DNA from: Pandoraea terrae | GTDB lineage: Bacteria > Pseudomonadota > Gammaproteobacteria > Burkholderiales > Burkholderiaceae | Assembly: GCF_902459695.1 (NCBI RefSeq) | Contig: NZ_CABPRZ010000015.1 | Span: 62,001-126,000 of the forward strand | Reading direction: 5' to 3' | Length of the DNA stretch: 64,000 bases | Part shown: positions 29,848 through 38,108 of the stretch, one piece after another | Layout of the letters: the number at the start of each line of letters is the position of its first letter | How positions within the stretch are numbered: the first letter of the stretch is position 1 | The notes under the pieces: model-generated | Seen by the model: the letters and a program-made list of their open reading frames with translations, nothing else | The model's database searches: none | Told to the model about the DNA's origin: nothing | Position numbers and translations under genes: made by a program

Positions 29848-29957
29848 ACGCTGTGTCAGGAAATTTCCGCCGTCACACTTGCCTTGCCGAGTAAGCCTCT
29901 GTGCCCAAGTTGACGCTTCCGCGCATCTTCTTAAACGCAAGTTCGAAGAGTGCTCAC
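29848..29957 (+). repeat. Direct repeat copy 1 (~110 bp)
   Basis: Begins ACGCTGTGTCAGGAAA and contains TTGCCTTGCC, GTAAGCCT, GCGCTTCC-like and AAACGCAA-TTCGA words in the same order as 30299-30406. On the minus strand both copies translate partly alike (LTRQGKCDGGNFLTQR against LTWQGKCGGGCFLTQR), so they may derive from a repeated coding element. Confidence 0.75.
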
Positions 29958-30298
29958 GGCGCGGATTCCGCGGTGCGCGTTCTGCGCGCGATGCCCAATG
30001 GCAACGTCAAGCCGCCTATTTCGGTGGCATCGAGCACTCTTTATTCTTGGTGCACGGCAAGCTCAGTCGACCCACCAAGGTCCCAGGTTACACGGAGCGC
30101 CCTGCCGAGGCGAACTCGCACGAAATATGGGCCATATTTGCCCATAGGTTAGCTGTCTGAGAACGTATCCTGTTGCCGTCGCAATGCGACGTGGTTGCGC
30201 ACACCCGCCGACTGGTCACTTCCTGCCCCGCCCGCCACATGGGGGTCTATCGCATCGATATGCGCACTTTCGAGAGACCCTTTGTGTGTGGCTTTTTT

Positions 30299-30406
30299 AC
30301 GCTGTGTCAGGAAACACCCACCGCCACATTTGCCTTGCCATGTAAGCCTGCGACATAGACTTTGCGCTTCCGTGTCCCCTCTAAAACGCAAATTCGAGCT
30401 GGCCAC
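30299..30406 (+). repeat. Direct repeat copy 2 (~110 bp)
   Basis: Partner of the repeat at 29848-29957, 451 bases downstream in the same orientation, about three quarters identical by eye. No terminal inverted repeats were seen, so I do not call it an insertion sequence. Confidence 0.75.
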
Positions 30407-31590
30407 AGGCCGCCTCGCAATTCGCCGTCGGTAACGCAAACCTGCCCTGCAGCGGGCTGGATACTGCGGGACACCCGTGCACTGCGAGCAGGCAATTCGA
30501 AGTCGTTTGCGCCTCGTCGAGCAGGCTTATGAAGTCGCATGATTGGCCAGGGATGCGTTCTATCCAGAAACCGCGCTCACCGCCTGGCACCTGCCCGAGA
30601 TCTCGCCACGGTCCAAGACATTGCCGCTCATCCCGAAAACAGAAGATCCCGACGCCACACGTTCACGGTGCTCCAGCGTCATACGCGGAGCAAAGGTGCA
30701 CCACAGGCGCAGCGAGATGAACGCCCCACTTACCGCTTACAGATGGCAACTAAAGAGCGCTACACCGATTCGGTACCGTATCTGGTAGATCTCAGAGGGT
30801 TTAGATGCGCCAGGCCATTCTGTATGCCTCTATGGAAGAGATATCTGGTACATACTTCACCCTGAGGTACTCGGCTACGCACCCAGCAATGACGGCAGTG
30901 TGGATCGTTCGCCGGGAACTCGGGAACCATGAGTCGAAACAATGTCCGGTGCCCGTTCAAGTATGACTCTCGAATTGACTTCCAGTCCTGTGCATGGGCC
31001 TGCCACGGACGACTCTCTGGGCACCAGCTATCAGAGGCTCAGGCGACTTTTGACCAGGAAGATGTCGGGATCTGGATCTTGAGGAAATGATGTTTGCCGA
31101 GGTCCGCGATCCGGATGTGTATGAGCCGGATTTTTCCAACTTAGACCGATACTGATTTTGGGCTAGGGTCACAAATGCAGCAGGACCCAGGACGCGTCGG
31201 CCTCCCGCGAGCGCTCACCTTCAGTGTGTGTGAAAACGTTAGCGAGATCCAAACCCTTGCGACCTACGACGCCTGCGCTCCGACGCTTGCCCCATTGCGC
31301 ACACGATACAAACGTGATCACTACAATAACCGAAGCGATGCGCCCTCGGCAGACGGTCGAAACTTGTGCCGCGCGAAAGTGGAACATAGCGGTGTGTGAC
31401 TCAACCGGACGGCAAGGTGGTCGGGGGCAGCCGACGCGGCGACGTAGAGGCTGGTGGCCAACATGACGAACCGTGCCCGTGTGGGAGGGTAAGGCGTGAA
31501 CAGACTTGATGATCCAGGATCCGTCGACGTAAATCCAATGTATAAGCCAGAATCACTTCTCATCGCCCGAAATTTCGTCTGCCTCAGCGC

Positions 31591-31617
31591 GCCCACTGGG
31601 CCAATGTCCCAGTGGGC
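31591..31617. repeat. Perfect 10-bp hairpin
   Basis: GCCCACTGGG (31591-31600), seven-base loop, CCCAGTGGGC (31608-31617). It lies 70 bases beyond the stop of the minus-strand GNAT-like gene and may form its transcript end, although no T-run follows. Confidence 0.6.
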
Positions 31618-31684
31618 CTTGTCAGTATGTGACCCTGCTGCCGCACGGCAAAAGGTTGCGATGTTTAAGCAGCGTCTCAGTCTA

Positions 31685-32503
31685 TCACTCGTGACGCGCC
31701 GAAATTTCCGTAATTTCGACACTTACTCTCTCTGACGCGGTGTCTAAAAAGGCATACCACTGTTGCTCAAAGTTGGCGGCTGCCGCCTCAAGAAACCGCT
31801 CTCCTCGAAAAGAAATTGGATCGCCCGTGAAGCAGACCTGGAGTTCGCATAATTCCGTCGTCCCCAGCTCAATCAGGCGTTCATGAAATTCGCGCAACAT
31901 ATTCACCACCACATATGCCGCCGCCTCAGCGAGCAGATCGCTCAGGCCAATGCCACGGCATTTAGGCTCAACAAAAACTGACCCAACTTCGATCTCGGCT
32001 TCGGGGGCACTTCCACCGCCGTAGTAACCCAGGTTTGACGTTAGTGTGCAGAATCCGACCGCATCGGTTTTCGAGCACAACACGAAACGATACCGAACAG
32101 TTGCTGACGCGTATCCGTCCTCAGCCACCACACCGTCGACGCTCGCGTCTGGCCAAATGCCGGACCTCTTGCTCAGGTCAAAAGGCGTCAGAAACCTCCC
32201 TTCGAAGAAGGATGACTCATCGAGCTCACGTGCAGCGTGGAGCTTCTTGAAAAGTGATCGCATCGTCGCGCGCTCCGTCTTGCCCGGTGCGAAATTCGAG
32301 AAGACCGCCCACTCCCACTGTCCATTCGGATCGCCCATCGCGGCGAATGGAGTCCTCGCACCGTCTATTACTGAGAACGGCAACGACAACGCATCCTCGA
32401 TTGCATCGTCCAGCCGCGTTTCGACGGCCAGATCTTGCGCGCACTCGTCGGCCAACGTGCTCGTTACCGCGTCGAGCCCCGTCTCCATGCTGTGCTTCGT
32501 CAT
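31685..32503 (-). CDS. GNAT-like N-acetyltransferase domain protein
   Basis: A 272-residue protein. Residues ~130-210 look like a GNAT acetyltransferase core: EIEVGSVFVEPKCRGIGLSD contains the acetyl-CoA pyrophosphate-binding pattern (R/Q-x-x-G-x-G/A), preceded by VGFCTLTSNLGYY on a beta strand. The N-terminal ~120 residues are unassigned. Substrate unknown. AAGGAG lies 8 bases before ATG 32503. It follows the AlpA-type regulator gene on the same strand and belongs to a mobile-element-like block. Confidence 0.6.
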   Translation of the reverse strand: MTKHSMETGLDAVTSTLADECAQDLAVETRLDDAIEDALSLPFSVIDGARTPFAAMGDPNGQWEWAVFSNFAPGKTERATMRSLFKKLHAARELDESSFFEGRFLTPFDLSKRSGIWPDASVDGVVAEDGYASATVRYRFVLCSKTDAVGFCTLTSNLGYYGGGSAPEAEIEVGSVFVEPKCRGIGLSDLLAEAAAYVVVNMLREFHERLIELGTTELCELQVCFTGDPISFRGERFLEAAAANFEQQWYAFLDTASERVSVEITEISARHE

Positions 32504-32707
32504 CCCTCTACTCCTTGAAAGCCCCGCCCAGCGATTGCGGGCGGCCAGACGCCGACCATTACATGGCCGCTGCCATTGACCTGGATCGCGCTCTCAAACG
32601 AAGCGCCCTCGTCACTTGAACCTGTGTTCCGAATGTCACTGCTTGGCCATCGGCCACCCCCCAACTGCCGGCATTTCCCTTGCGCTTGCATGCTCAACGC
32701 GCACCGA

Positions 32708-32899
32708 TTAGAAATCGCCCCCGATCGGCTTGCGCGTGGCCAGCCAGGCACTAACGTCGGATTCAAGCCACCCGACGGCCCGCGCTCCAAGTCGCACTGG
32801 GCGGGGAAACAGATCCAGCTTGACCCACTCGTAGATCGTCGTCTTTTTCACGCCGACCATCTCCAGCACACCAGGCAGACGCAAAATCTTGTCGTTCAT
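32708..32899 (-). CDS. AlpA-family excisionase/transcription regulator
   Basis: A 63-residue winged-helix protein: ILRLPGVLEMVGVKKTTIYEW, then FPRPVRLGARAVGWLESDVSAW is the full AlpA pattern (DNA-binding helix, wing, C-terminal helix). Members regulate integrase genes or help excision of phages and integrative elements. GAGGGGA precedes ATG 32899. The nearby ParM-like gene and recombinase operon suggest it controls this element. Confidence 0.88.
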   Translation of the reverse strand: MNDKILRLPGVLEMVGVKKTTIYEWVKLDLFPRPVRLGARAVGWLESDVSAWLATRKPIGGDF

Positions 32900-32946
32900 T
32901 CTGTTCCCCTCATCGTTAACTTGAACGTTCGAGACCTAGGAAGCCC

Positions 32947-33468
32947 CTACTCGATAGATGTGTTCACGCCAAATGCCGCAAGTAAATCGGAAGGAACCAT
33001 CCCCGCCGAAAGCGAAAGCAAATCCAGGCGCGATTCCGTATTAGTCGCTTGCGGTACGGGCCTGTGTTCCAGGCGTTCCCCCACGTCTAATCTCGCAGAC
33101 TGGTTGTGATGCCAGCGCAACGCTTCCTCCGCGAATCGCTTCAGAAGCGTCGCCCGTGCGCGAGGATCGCGCTCCACCTCAAGGGTGGCGTGAAGGCTGG
33201 GAAATTCTTCCTGCCGAATCGCGACTCGCATATCGAAGCTGAGGCATTCATGTCCGGCCTGGGGAATCGTCGCCATACGCGACAGGTCCAGTCCAAGGCC
33301 CGACGCTTCGGTGCAGGCTGCGCGAGCGCCGTCCTCTGCCAGACGCTTGAGCCATCCAGCGCGTGCACGAGGATCGGAAAAGGCGGAAAGTTCGGCGACC
33401 AGCAACGCGTAGACTGGGCCACGAATCACCACAGTCAATGTGAGCGGCGTCTTCATCGCGTGACTCAC
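32947..33468 (-). CDS. Unknown protein coupled to the ParM-like gene
   Basis: A 173-residue protein beginning MSHAMKTPLTLTVVIRGPVY. It has an internal sequence repeat: ARAGWLKRLAEDGARAACTE and ARATLLKRFAEEALRWHHNQ, each after a DPRAR segment, so two helical units of the same type. The GTG start overlaps the ParM-like stop by four bases (GTGA), a strong sign of a joint function, for example as a DNA-binding adaptor or regulator of the filament. No named family recognised. Confidence 0.6.
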   Translation of the reverse strand: MSHAMKTPLTLTVVIRGPVYALLVAELSAFSDPRARAGWLKRLAEDGARAACTEASGLGLDLSRMATIPQAGHECLSFDMRVAIRQEEFPSLHATLEVERDPRARATLLKRFAEEALRWHHNQSARLDVGERLEHRPVPQATNTESRLDLLSLSAGMVPSDLLAAFGVNTSIE

Positions 33469-34454
33469 GACCTGTGTTGTTCGCCGAAGAGCACGAACCC
33501 GATCGAGTTGGTCAACCGTCCCTGCGCCAACTCGATGAGACGATTCCTCGGAAACACCATCGCCAGCGCATCGCGGTACAGCGGGCCGCCGCCTCCGGTC
33601 AGGACCAGCGTCAAATCCTCCGCACTGCGCACCTTGGCGCGCAGCGCGCGCGCTGTTTCGACCGCTTGGGCTTTCCCGCGCTCGACGTAGCGTGTGATGT
33701 CGACCGCTTGGCCGAACGCCAGCAGCGGGGTCCCGTTGCGCAACGCCAGTTCGATCGCGTCGACGCCCTCAAACGGCTCTTCCAGCTCGCCCGACAGGGC
33801 CTCGGCGATCGCACGGTAGATGTGGCTCGCACCCCCTGGCCGACCGCCGCTGCGGTCGAACTGGATAGTGAACCCTTGAGATGAGACGATCCAATCGGCA
33901 CTGTAGTGCCCAATGTCGACCAGGCAGATGGTCGTTTCCACGAGCGACGCGTCGCCCTGCGCGACCACCGTGAGCAACGACCCGACCGGTTGGGGCACAA
34001 CGACAACCCGGTCCACCAACACCGAGCGGCCTCCAAATGAAAGCATGCCCCGGAACGTCTTCTGAAGCGTCTCCGCATACCGCGCGAACGTGTGCACGGG
34101 CAGCCCCAAAACTAACGTCGAAACATGGGTCGCGTCGAGGTAGGCGAGCGTCGCGCCGAGCAGCGCACGGTATTCGGGACGACCGGCAAAATCATTCGCC
34201 TCGTTGCGCTCGCCGAGCGCTTTCCCGACACGCGAATTCTCGTCGACGTCGACGTCAAACAGTTGCCCATCGACGGCGATCGTCTTGATTGAACTACTCG
34301 CCTGCGCACGACGCAAGGAAATTGCAAGCGTCGAGTCGATATGGGGCAATGCGACAGAGCGAAACGAGCCCGTACGTATGCGGCCGGTTCCATCGCGGAA
34401 CGCCCACTTCGTGAACCCATGCCCCACGTCCAGCCCTAGTACAGAAATATGCAT
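33465..34454 (-). CDS. ParM/StbA-like actin-family partition ATPase
   Basis: A 329-residue actin-fold protein. GLDVGHGFTKWAF near the N-terminus is phosphate-binding loop 1, CLVDIGHYSADWIV is loop 2, and LVLTGGGGPLYRDAL is the adenosine motif, as in plasmid-segregating ParM and the related PRTRC protein D. It would polymerise with ATP to push DNA copies apart. GGAGGA lies 5 bases before ATG 34454. Its presence in a chromosome-like context suggests an integrative and conjugative element or plasmid origin. The partner is the overlapping downstream gene; no classic ParR is seen. Confidence 0.83.
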   Translation of the reverse strand: MHISVLGLDVGHGFTKWAFRDGTGRIRTGSFRSVALPHIDSTLAISLRRAQASSSIKTIAVDGQLFDVDVDENSRVGKALGERNEANDFAGRPEYRALLGATLAYLDATHVSTLVLGLPVHTFARYAETLQKTFRGMLSFGGRSVLVDRVVVVPQPVGSLLTVVAQGDASLVETTICLVDIGHYSADWIVSSQGFTIQFDRSGGRPGGASHIYRAIAEALSGELEEPFEGVDAIELALRNGTPLLAFGQAVDITRYVERGKAQAVETARALRAKVRSAEDLTLVLTGGGGPLYRDALAMVFPRNRLIELAQGRLTNSIGFVLFGEQHRS

Positions 34455-35165
34455 CGTGTCCTCCAACCTGTATGTCAAACACTGCCCAGTCACGGTTGGC
34501 CAGACCACACCGCCCCGCAACCGGCACTAGGACCTTCGCCCGCGCCCGGCATCGGGCGTCAAGGCAGTCCCACAATGAACAACGACCACAGAAACCACGA
34601 ACCGCTCAGCACAACGAGAGAGATCACACCCGATTGGGTGGCGGCCGCCCGCGGGCGGCGCTGAAACGCGCATGGCTGCGCGAGAAAAACTTCTGGATTT
34701 CTGGCCGGCCGCGAAGACGCGGCGCGAGGGATCGATTTCGAGCGCGCGCACCGAACGGAGGCGCAGAATTGATGGCGTGCCCTGTCAAGACACGCGGTGG
34801 TCGTTGAAGTGGCGCTGAGCCCGTTGCGAAGGAGACGTTGCGAAGACAAAAAAGCCCGTGACCGCTAGCGCGGTCCGGGCATTCTGGGGCGGCCTTCGAC
34901 GCAGTCGCGTCAAGATAGGCTGCCTACGCACCTCTCCGGACATGGCTGCCCGGTTGAGGCGACTTTCCTATTGATTAATGTTCTTATCGTGCCAGCCTGG
35001 CTGGCCTGAAAAACCGTGCCGACCTAACGGCTGAGGTGATTCTACGTCAACTCTACGAAACGGTACAAGCGCTCACTTGATTTTTTCGTTCCAATTTTTT
35101 CGAAGCCCGTAGCACGACCTTTTATCCCTTCACCGTGGCCGGACGCAAGCAGACTGAAACGAACT
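34455..35165. other. Intergenic region with minus-strand terminator
   Basis: No supported protein gene (a 29-codon frame at 34575-34664 has no evidence beyond being open). It holds the promoter of the ParM-like operon and a strong minus-strand terminator at 34847-34880. The 285 bases between that terminator and the recombinase stop at 35166 could hold the 3' UTR or a small RNA. Confidence 0.5.
34847..34880 (-). terminator. Rho-independent terminator
   Basis: On the minus strand GCCCG-GACCGC, a four-base loop and GCGGTC-A-CGGGC (34880 down to 34854, one bulged base) are followed by six or seven T residues (34853-34847). It would end transcription coming from the recombinase operon at 35166-37271. 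Confidence 0.85.
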
Positions 35166-36038
35166 TCACTGAACGTCTTGATCGGTGGGGTTGGATTCTG
35201 CAAGGATCTTCCGCCCGGTGGAGGCCTTCTTTCTCAGATTGTCCACAACCTCAATACGCTCATGGCCCAGTATTAACTCGCCCGCCGTCGGGCTCTGCGA
35301 GGCGTCGGGAGTTTTTGCCTCAAGAAACCACTGGAGGTCGCAACGCCTCAAGGCAGGAATCAGATCCGGGCGCCCATCGCGCCATGCCTCCATGCACGCC
35401 TGTCGGGCCGCCTGTCGAACTGCTCTGGTCAGTGACACGAGATCCTCGCCCGCCCGTGCGCCGCTGCCCACACAACTCGCGAGTGCCATCGCGCCAATCT
35501 CTTGCAATGCGACCTCGGGAAGATAGCGTGCGACCAGTTCGACCATCTCGACCCGAATCTGGCGTTCGCGAGTGTGCGCGTGCCACGGACAGGCGCGGTC
35601 CGCAAACGCTTCCGAATTGGCCCAACGCCAGATCTGCCTCAGCCGTCGGATAAGCGTCTCGGTCCTGATCACGCCGACTGGCGACATGGCGCGAAACGCG
35701 TGAGAATCGACCTCGCCAAGTTCAGCAACAAGCGGATCACCTATTTCCTGCATGGCTTGTACGAGCAGACGTATTTCCTTCGTAAAGATACGGCGCGCCT
35801 TGATCGCTCCAGGCCTGTGGCGTTCTGCAAATTCGATGATCAGCCACGAGAGCCGGATCGGATCGGGCGCGACCGTCGAGGCGCGCCTCATCTCCAGCCA
35901 ACGCGCATACGCCGTTTGCCAGTCGGAGCCAAGCGAGACCTCCCGGCCACTCGCCAGATCCCGGATGGCAAACCGAGCCTTACCGGCCGGACCGTTCCGC
36001 AAGATTAGTCCCTGAGGGTGGAATAAAATCATATCCAT
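35166..36038 (-). CDS. Integrase-like partner protein of recombinase operon
   Basis: A 290-residue protein; ATG 36038 is chosen because the longer frame overlaps the upstream recombinase. It looks like a tyrosine-recombinase relative: residues ~60-160 resemble a SAM-like core-binding domain (SWLIIEFAERHRPGAIKARR, WRWANSEAFAD), and ASCVGSGARAGEDLVSL could be the region of the first catalytic Arg. I do not see a clear HxLRH box or C-terminal Tyr, so it may be catalytically inactive and act as a helper. Third gene of a three-gene minus-strand operon. Confidence 0.6.
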   Translation of the reverse strand: MDMILFHPQGLILRNGPAGKARFAIRDLASGREVSLGSDWQTAYARWLEMRRASTVAPDPIRLSWLIIEFAERHRPGAIKARRIFTKEIRLLVQAMQEIGDPLVAELGEVDSHAFRAMSPVGVIRTETLIRRLRQIWRWANSEAFADRACPWHAHTRERQIRVEMVELVARYLPEVALQEIGAMALASCVGSGARAGEDLVSLTRAVRQAARQACMEAWRDGRPDLIPALRRCDLQWFLEAKTPDASQSPTAGELILGHERIEVVDNLRKKASTGRKILAESNPTDQDVQ

Positions 36039-36045
36039 AGGAGTT

Positions 36046-36933
36046 CTAACGTGGTTGGTAATACGCAAGAATCGGACGGAAATGGCCGAGCTCGATGCTG
36101 ACCAGTTGGAGGGCTGCCATGAATTCGTAGCCCAAGGCCGTGAGCTCGCGGACACGCCGCTGCGCGTAGGCGTGTCGCAAACCATGTGCTCCGGTGGAGC
36201 GTCCCAAGGCGATCAAGCTCGCGTCGCTGAAGCTTTGACTGAACGCTTGACCGCCACCAATATCGTAAAGCGACTCCCGATGCACACCACGGTCATCGAT
36301 AATGAGCGGTGTCGACCGGCGGCGCTTCTCCAACGCGTCGGCCAGACAGCCCGAGAGGGCAACGGGGCGCCGCAGTCCCCCCTTGCCCGTCGCGACCATC
36401 CGCACCACATCGTGGCGGCCGAGAAACATGGACACTGGCCATGTGCGATGCCGAGAAAGCTCGAGCTCGTCCAAGCGGCGCAGCGTATGCAGTTCCGACG
36501 CCCGCAAGCCAGCGTCGTGTGCGACCAGCGTTGCAAGCGCATTCTTCTCGTGTTGATGCGATGCGATTGCCTTCACTTCGTCCCACCGCGTGGCGCGCCC
36601 CCACCGCACAGTCTCGATGAGGCTCTCCACGGGTGGCAGCCGAAGCGACAGGACCCGACCCAGAGCGATACGGGTTGTATCCATGTCGGATTGAACGTGA
36701 GCTTCTGCGTATTCCTGCAGAAACTCCATGACCTCGAGCTTGAGATAGGGGCCATCAAGGTCAAGACCGTTTTCTTCGCGCCATTCCAGAAAACGCCGCT
36801 CTGCCTGCATGGTCACGCGTTCGGTGCCCACGGACGTAATGATGACGCGCCGATTCTCGCCCAATTCGGATTTGGGTATCCCATGCAACGCAATGGACTT
36901 GCGGATATTACTGATCGTTTTCGACTTGCTCAT
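36046..36933 (-). CDS. Tyrosine recombinase (site-specific integrase)
   Basis: A 295-residue recombinase with the catalytic set of the family: first Arg in DAGLRASELHTLR, Lys region in MVATGKGGLRRPV, HGLRHAYAQRRV for the His-x-x-Arg box, and ELGHFRPILAYY for the final His and Tyr. It breaks and rejoins DNA through the Tyr. Its start overlaps the preceding small gene by four bases (ATGA), and the helper-like gene follows 7 bases later, so the three proteins probably work together, as in recombinase trios. Confidence 0.82.
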   Translation of the reverse strand: MSKSKTISNIRKSIALHGIPKSELGENRRVIITSVGTERVTMQAERRFLEWREENGLDLDGPYLKLEVMEFLQEYAEAHVQSDMDTTRIALGRVLSLRLPPVESLIETVRWGRATRWDEVKAIASHQHEKNALATLVAHDAGLRASELHTLRRLDELELSRHRTWPVSMFLGRHDVVRMVATGKGGLRRPVALSGCLADALEKRRRSTPLIIDDRGVHRESLYDIGGGQAFSQSFSDASLIALGRSTGAHGLRHAYAQRRVRELTALGYEFMAALQLVSIELGHFRPILAYYQPR

Positions 36934-37271
36934 TTTTGGTATCGCTCCATGCCGTCCACGAGACCCCAGGCCACCATGCGACGCTGCAAGGTTGACTCAG
37001 CGAAGCGGCGTCCGGAGCGGCGCTCGATCAGGCGCGCCAAGCGCGCGTATGTGTAGTCCGAGCGATCTCGGGCGCGCGCCCGCCGCTTAATAAAGGCCTC
37101 GGCAATGGTCCGGTAGGGATCGAGTGCCGAGTGGCGTCGGCGCCGTCGCGACGGGCGCGCGTCGGGCCCTGCGCCCGACGAACCGGCGAGCGGGGGATCC
37201 GCCGTCGGCGGCGCCCCCCCATAGCGCGCCTCCAATTGCCGGACCAGCGCTGAAACAATCGAACTCGGCAT
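36930..37271 (-). CDS. Small basic protein heading the recombinase operon
   Basis: A 113-residue protein; GGGAG 5 bases before ATG 37271 sets the start. The middle is disordered and basic (PSRRRRRHS); the C-terminal ~55 residues look like a helix-turn-helix (YTYARLARLIERRSGRRFAE, then TLQRRMVAWGLVDG). A DNA-binding accessory factor or regulator for the recombinases is likely from context. No named family recognised. Confidence 0.6.
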   Translation of the reverse strand: MPSSIVSALVRQLEARYGGAPPTADPPLAGSSGAGPDARPSRRRRRHSALDPYRTIAEAFIKRRARARDRSDYTYARLARLIERRSGRRFAESTLQRRMVAWGLVDGMERYQK

Positions 37272-37864
37272 AGGTACTCCCTGTAGGTGCGCGAGAGGAA
37301 AACCAAGACACGGGGGCAGCGGATGAAGCACGCGGCCGGCAGACTGGCCACGGAGTGATGCAAGCAAGCGGGAAGATTTCTGAGCGGCGCGACGACATGA
37401 TCGCGAACCGCGACGGCGTGGGCAGAGGCGGCGTCGCGTGGCGCCATCTTGCGCGCAAGCCACGGTCCGCCGCGCGGCGAACGGATTTTCAGTGAAGCGG
37501 GAATGTCGCAAGGACGTCGCGCCAACGCGCACGGCTGCGCGGAACGAACGCGCGGCCGGCGTCGGGTGCACGCTGAGCTATGCAGGATCAGCGGTATCGC
37601 TCGCGCCCTGCGCGCCGCGGCCGGCGACTGTCAGAAGGAGTGCTGCCGATTAAAACGGCTGGCGAGGATTCTTTCATCCCGTGCGCGCGCTGTCAACGGC
37701 GGCGGTCGCATGAGCTTCACGCATGCCTCTGGCGCGCGTCGCCGTCTCCTGCTGCAAGGACAGTTGCCGGCCAACGGAAAAGACGGGGGCGCCCCGCGCT
37801 TACGCGAAGCGGTTGAGGCCCGCGCAATGTCGGGTAGATTTCGGGTAGGCGAGCCAGAAATGGA
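37272..37864. other. Region left of the tRNA-Pro attachment site
   Basis: Very GC-rich, with open frames on both strands but none supported by a ribosome-binding site or product. It contains the promoter of the recombinase operon and should be the chromosomal DNA originally downstream of tRNA-Pro. Confidence 0.4.
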
Positions 37865-37898
37865 CAAGGGGTTACAGACGCGAATCTGTAACCCCTTG
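37865..37898 (-). terminator. Hairpin behind the tRNA-Pro 3' end
   Basis: CAAGGGGTTACAGA (37865-37878) and TCTGTAACCCCTTG (37885-37898) form a perfect 14-bp stem with a six-base loop, seven bases beyond the CCA end of the tRNA fragment. It is probably the original tRNA terminator, left in place when the island inserted; the following minus-strand bases TCCATTTC are only moderately U-rich. Confidence 0.7.
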
Positions 37899-37905
37899 AA
37901 TTTCC

Positions 37906-37950
<45 letters not shown>

Positions 37951-38108
37951 AAAGGTTTTACACAATCCTGATGCATCCTTACCAATCCTAATGGAATTGC
38001 ACAATACATTGAAATATAAGGATATAATGGACTTGTGCGTCCGGCCGCGTACTTAAATCATCCTGTGCCATCCCCGATTTATGTTGGGGTCAACGTTGGG
38101 GTCAAGAA

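Larger units (their letters stand above)
28964..31684. other. 2.7-kb decayed, repeat-rich region
   Basis: I find no intact gene. It contains an IS66-type orfA stub (29326-29415), a 34-bp palindrome, two ~110-bp direct repeats and a 10-bp hairpin at 31591-31617. Short frames such as 29555-29836 (minus, RLSKLTDEKFDFLEYSVGR) and 30805-30966 (plus, 53 codons, MRQAILYASMEEISG) might be fragments of lost genes but have no recognisable product. The region marks the transition from chromosome-like genes to mobile-element genes. Confidence 0.55.

Noticed and set aside
36055-37056. 333-codon plus-strand frame opposite the recombinase
   Set aside because: Antisense to a gene with a complete tyrosine-recombinase active site; no product recognised.
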